A DNA stretch of 64,000 nt from Ignelater luminosus (lineage: Eukaryota; Arthropoda; Insecta; Coleoptera; Elateridae), in assembly GCA_011009095.1 (NCBI GenBank), contig VTPC01000826.1, positions 1-64,000 of the forward strand. The letters are read 5' to 3'. Below the pieces are notes generated by a model, which saw only the letters and a program-made list of their open reading frames with translations, was not told the DNA's origin and searched no databases. Made by a program: the position numbers and the translations under genes. Of the stretch, positions 62,584 through 64,000 are shown piece after piece. Position 1 is the first letter of the stretch. Each line of letters begins with the position of its first letter.

Positions 62584-64000
62584 TTATAATTCATCTTTTT
62601 TGGAAACACTAATACTATTCTCATATTCTCTAAGAGGTAATGATTGCCAAAACCGTACAGGTGCCAGTTCATTCTTCGAAGTCATTTTTATCTCATCGTT
62701 GTGGATAAATAAATAACGAAATTCACCCGAATCCACTACCGGTTTCCAGGTGATACCGTTTGAAATTGGCTTTCCATCCCTAGCAAATGATGTAACAATA
62801 TCCAGAAAGAACTCCTTAATTCTTTCATCAGATTTTGAAAGTTTATCTTTAGAAAATGTAATGCCAGGTGCTTTTATTACGTATAACAACCTAGCATCAC
62901 TCCCGTGAGGTACACCATAATTCTTCATTACAGTATACACTTCTTCCAAATATACATCTTGTAGATAACCGTAAATATAGGTATAAACCGGCGATTTTGC
63001 TGCATTTGCTTGTAATCTAGCCGACCTGTCTAAGTCTAAGTGAAAATATCTATCACTAAAAAGTTTTATGACAGACTGAATATTATCTTCTGTTACTTTG
63101 TTGTCGTTCAAATAAAATTTTTTTATTTTGCGTGCAACGTCGACAATATCTGATTCGGCTATTGTGTGTTCATAATTTAGAACGTCAGGTAAGACAATAT
63201 CCCATCGTTCATTAAGTTCGTTGAATTGAAATTTAAGAAGATAAAGAACCAGAGTTCCTTCTTCGGTGGTTGCTCCAGATAGCCATGGTACGTCCGTAAT
63301 ATTTCCAGATCGTAAAAGTTTGTAGGGATCATCAGTTATAAATGCACCAGGCGACTCTTTTTCAACAACTGGCGAAAATGGTGCTAGTGGAAATCTACCA
63401 ATATTCGGCGCATAATACGAGTTTTCGATAATTTTTGCTGCTGGCTTTTGTTTTAAGCATTTGATTAATTCTCTTGTTGAAGAATTATCGCAATCCAGAG
63501 ATGCACCTAATCGTTTTGCCTCTTTCAATGGAGCTTTGTGAATAGCCCACGGAGCTAATGCAGTTCCACCTTGTGAGATACCTCGGTGGAATAGTCCTTT
63601 TGAGAGTGGAGAGAAATAATGCAAATGAACACATACTGCACCTGCAGATACACCAACAATTGTTATGGAATTTGGGTTCCCACCAAAACTCTTAATGTGG
63701 TTCTGAACCCATCGAAGGGCCATCACTTGATCTTTTAATCCCATATTTCCGAGGACCACATCATCTTCCGTACTTAAGAATCCAAAAGCGCTTAACCTAT
63801 AATTTATAGTTACGTAAACAATGTTTCTGTCTATTAAATATTCTGGACCAGCGTAATTTGGATCACCCATCATAAAAGCGCCGCCATGAATATGAACTAT
63901 TACATCTAAATTTGATTTATCAACAAGTTTTTTTTCTGGAACGTAGACGTTTAAGTATAAACAGTCTTCACTGCCAATAGGCTCAGGAATTCCAAAACCT
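62584..64000 (-). CDS. Carboxylesterase, KDEL-ended, 5' part beyond window
   Basis: Open from the right edge of the window to the stop at 62584, 472 codons visible. Seen in order: EDC half of the first disulfide, HGGAFMMG oxyanion hole, nucleophile GVSAG, TTEEG acid site, GVPHGSD histidine site, and the C-terminus SKKDEL. Closest to the 57.3 kb copy, with which it also shares its 3' flank, so the two arose by tandem duplication. The signal-peptide exon and the first 70 or so residues should lie just right of the window. No damage is visible in this part. Predicted soluble ER-lumen esterase of unknown substrate. Confidence 0.9.
   Translation of the reverse strand, partial: GFGIPEPIGSEDCLYLNVYVPEKKLVDKSNLDVIVHIHGGAFMMGDPNYAGPEYLIDRNIVYVTINYRLSAFGFLSTEDDVVLGNMGLKDQVMALRWVQNHIKSFGGNPNSITIVGVSAGAVCVHLHYFSPLSKGLFHRGISQGGTALAPWAIHKAPLKEAKRLGASLDCDNSSTRELIKCLKQKPAAKIIENSYYAPNIGRFPLAPFSPVVEKESPGAFITDDPYKLLRSGNITDVPWLSGATTEEGTLVLYLLKFQFNELNERWDIVLPDVLNYEHTIAESDIVDVARKIKKFYLNDNKVTEDNIQSVIKLFSDRYFHLDLDRSARLQANAAKSPVYTYIYGYLQDVYLEEVYTVMKNYGVPHGSDARLLYVIKAPGITFSKDKLSKSDERIKEFFLDIVTSFARDGKPISNGITWKPVVDSGEFRYLFIHNDEIKMTSKNELAPVRFWQSLPLREYENSISVSKKDEL

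Noticed and set aside
1-64000. tRNA, rRNA, CRISPR arrays, bacterial operons
   Set aside because: I looked for tRNA box A/B patterns, regular spaced repeats and operon-like gene packing and found none. The genes are clearly split eukaryotic ones.

Overview
The window is AT-rich nuclear DNA from an insect. It has short phase-conserved introns of 50-60 bp, GT..AG splice sites, C2H2 zinc-finger proteins, ecdysoneless and peptide O-xylosyltransferase orthologues, a tandem carboxylesterase array, and many TA-flanked Tc1/mariner-type elements. A full-length Dmc1 argues against Drosophila-like flies, which are known to lack it. A beetle is my best guess, but the sequence alone does not settle this.

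Layout. 0-4.5 kb: two tandem plus-strand C2H2 zinc-finger genes (13 and 14 fingers) with the same exon structure and an acidic N-terminus rich in SUMO-consensus motifs. 4.5-16.3 kb: gene-free, filled with inverted-repeat elements, nested MITEs, a hAT remnant and a TA-flanked element carrying a transposase tail. 16.3-22.3 kb: oxt (peptide O-xylosyltransferase, minus strand), with a 3.2 kb repeat-bearing intron. It lies head to head with ecd (plus strand, 23.4-25.4 kb). 28.6-30.8 kb: TUG/ASPSCR1 (minus strand, six exons), head to head with Dmc1 (plus strand, 31.2-32.3 kb) across 387 bp. 33-64 kb: a minus-strand carboxylesterase array broken up by transposons.

The esterase genes share one plan: a 43-bp first exon coding for a signal peptide, an intron in phase 1, and one large second exon coding for the whole hydrolase domain. 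Two copies look intact (43.96-48.58 kb and 57.30-59.66 kb) and one runs off the right edge (62.58 kb onward). Four are broken, at 38.5, 49.3, 52.0 and 55.4 kb, and one signal exon at 34.3 kb has no body. Several copies end in KDEL or a relative of it, so with the signal peptide they are predicted to be soluble ER-lumen enzymes. The intact 43.96 kb copy has lost its nearby signal exon and probably uses one 3 kb further upstream, across an intron that holds a mariner. A degenerate gene of a multi-copy family with a PIN/flap-nuclease-like tail sits between the last two esterases.

The single-copy genes have housekeeping or germline roles: proteoglycan priming, splicing/ecdysone biology, membrane-protein trafficking and meiotic recombination. 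Nothing suggests that they act together; head-to-head pairing may mean shared promoters.
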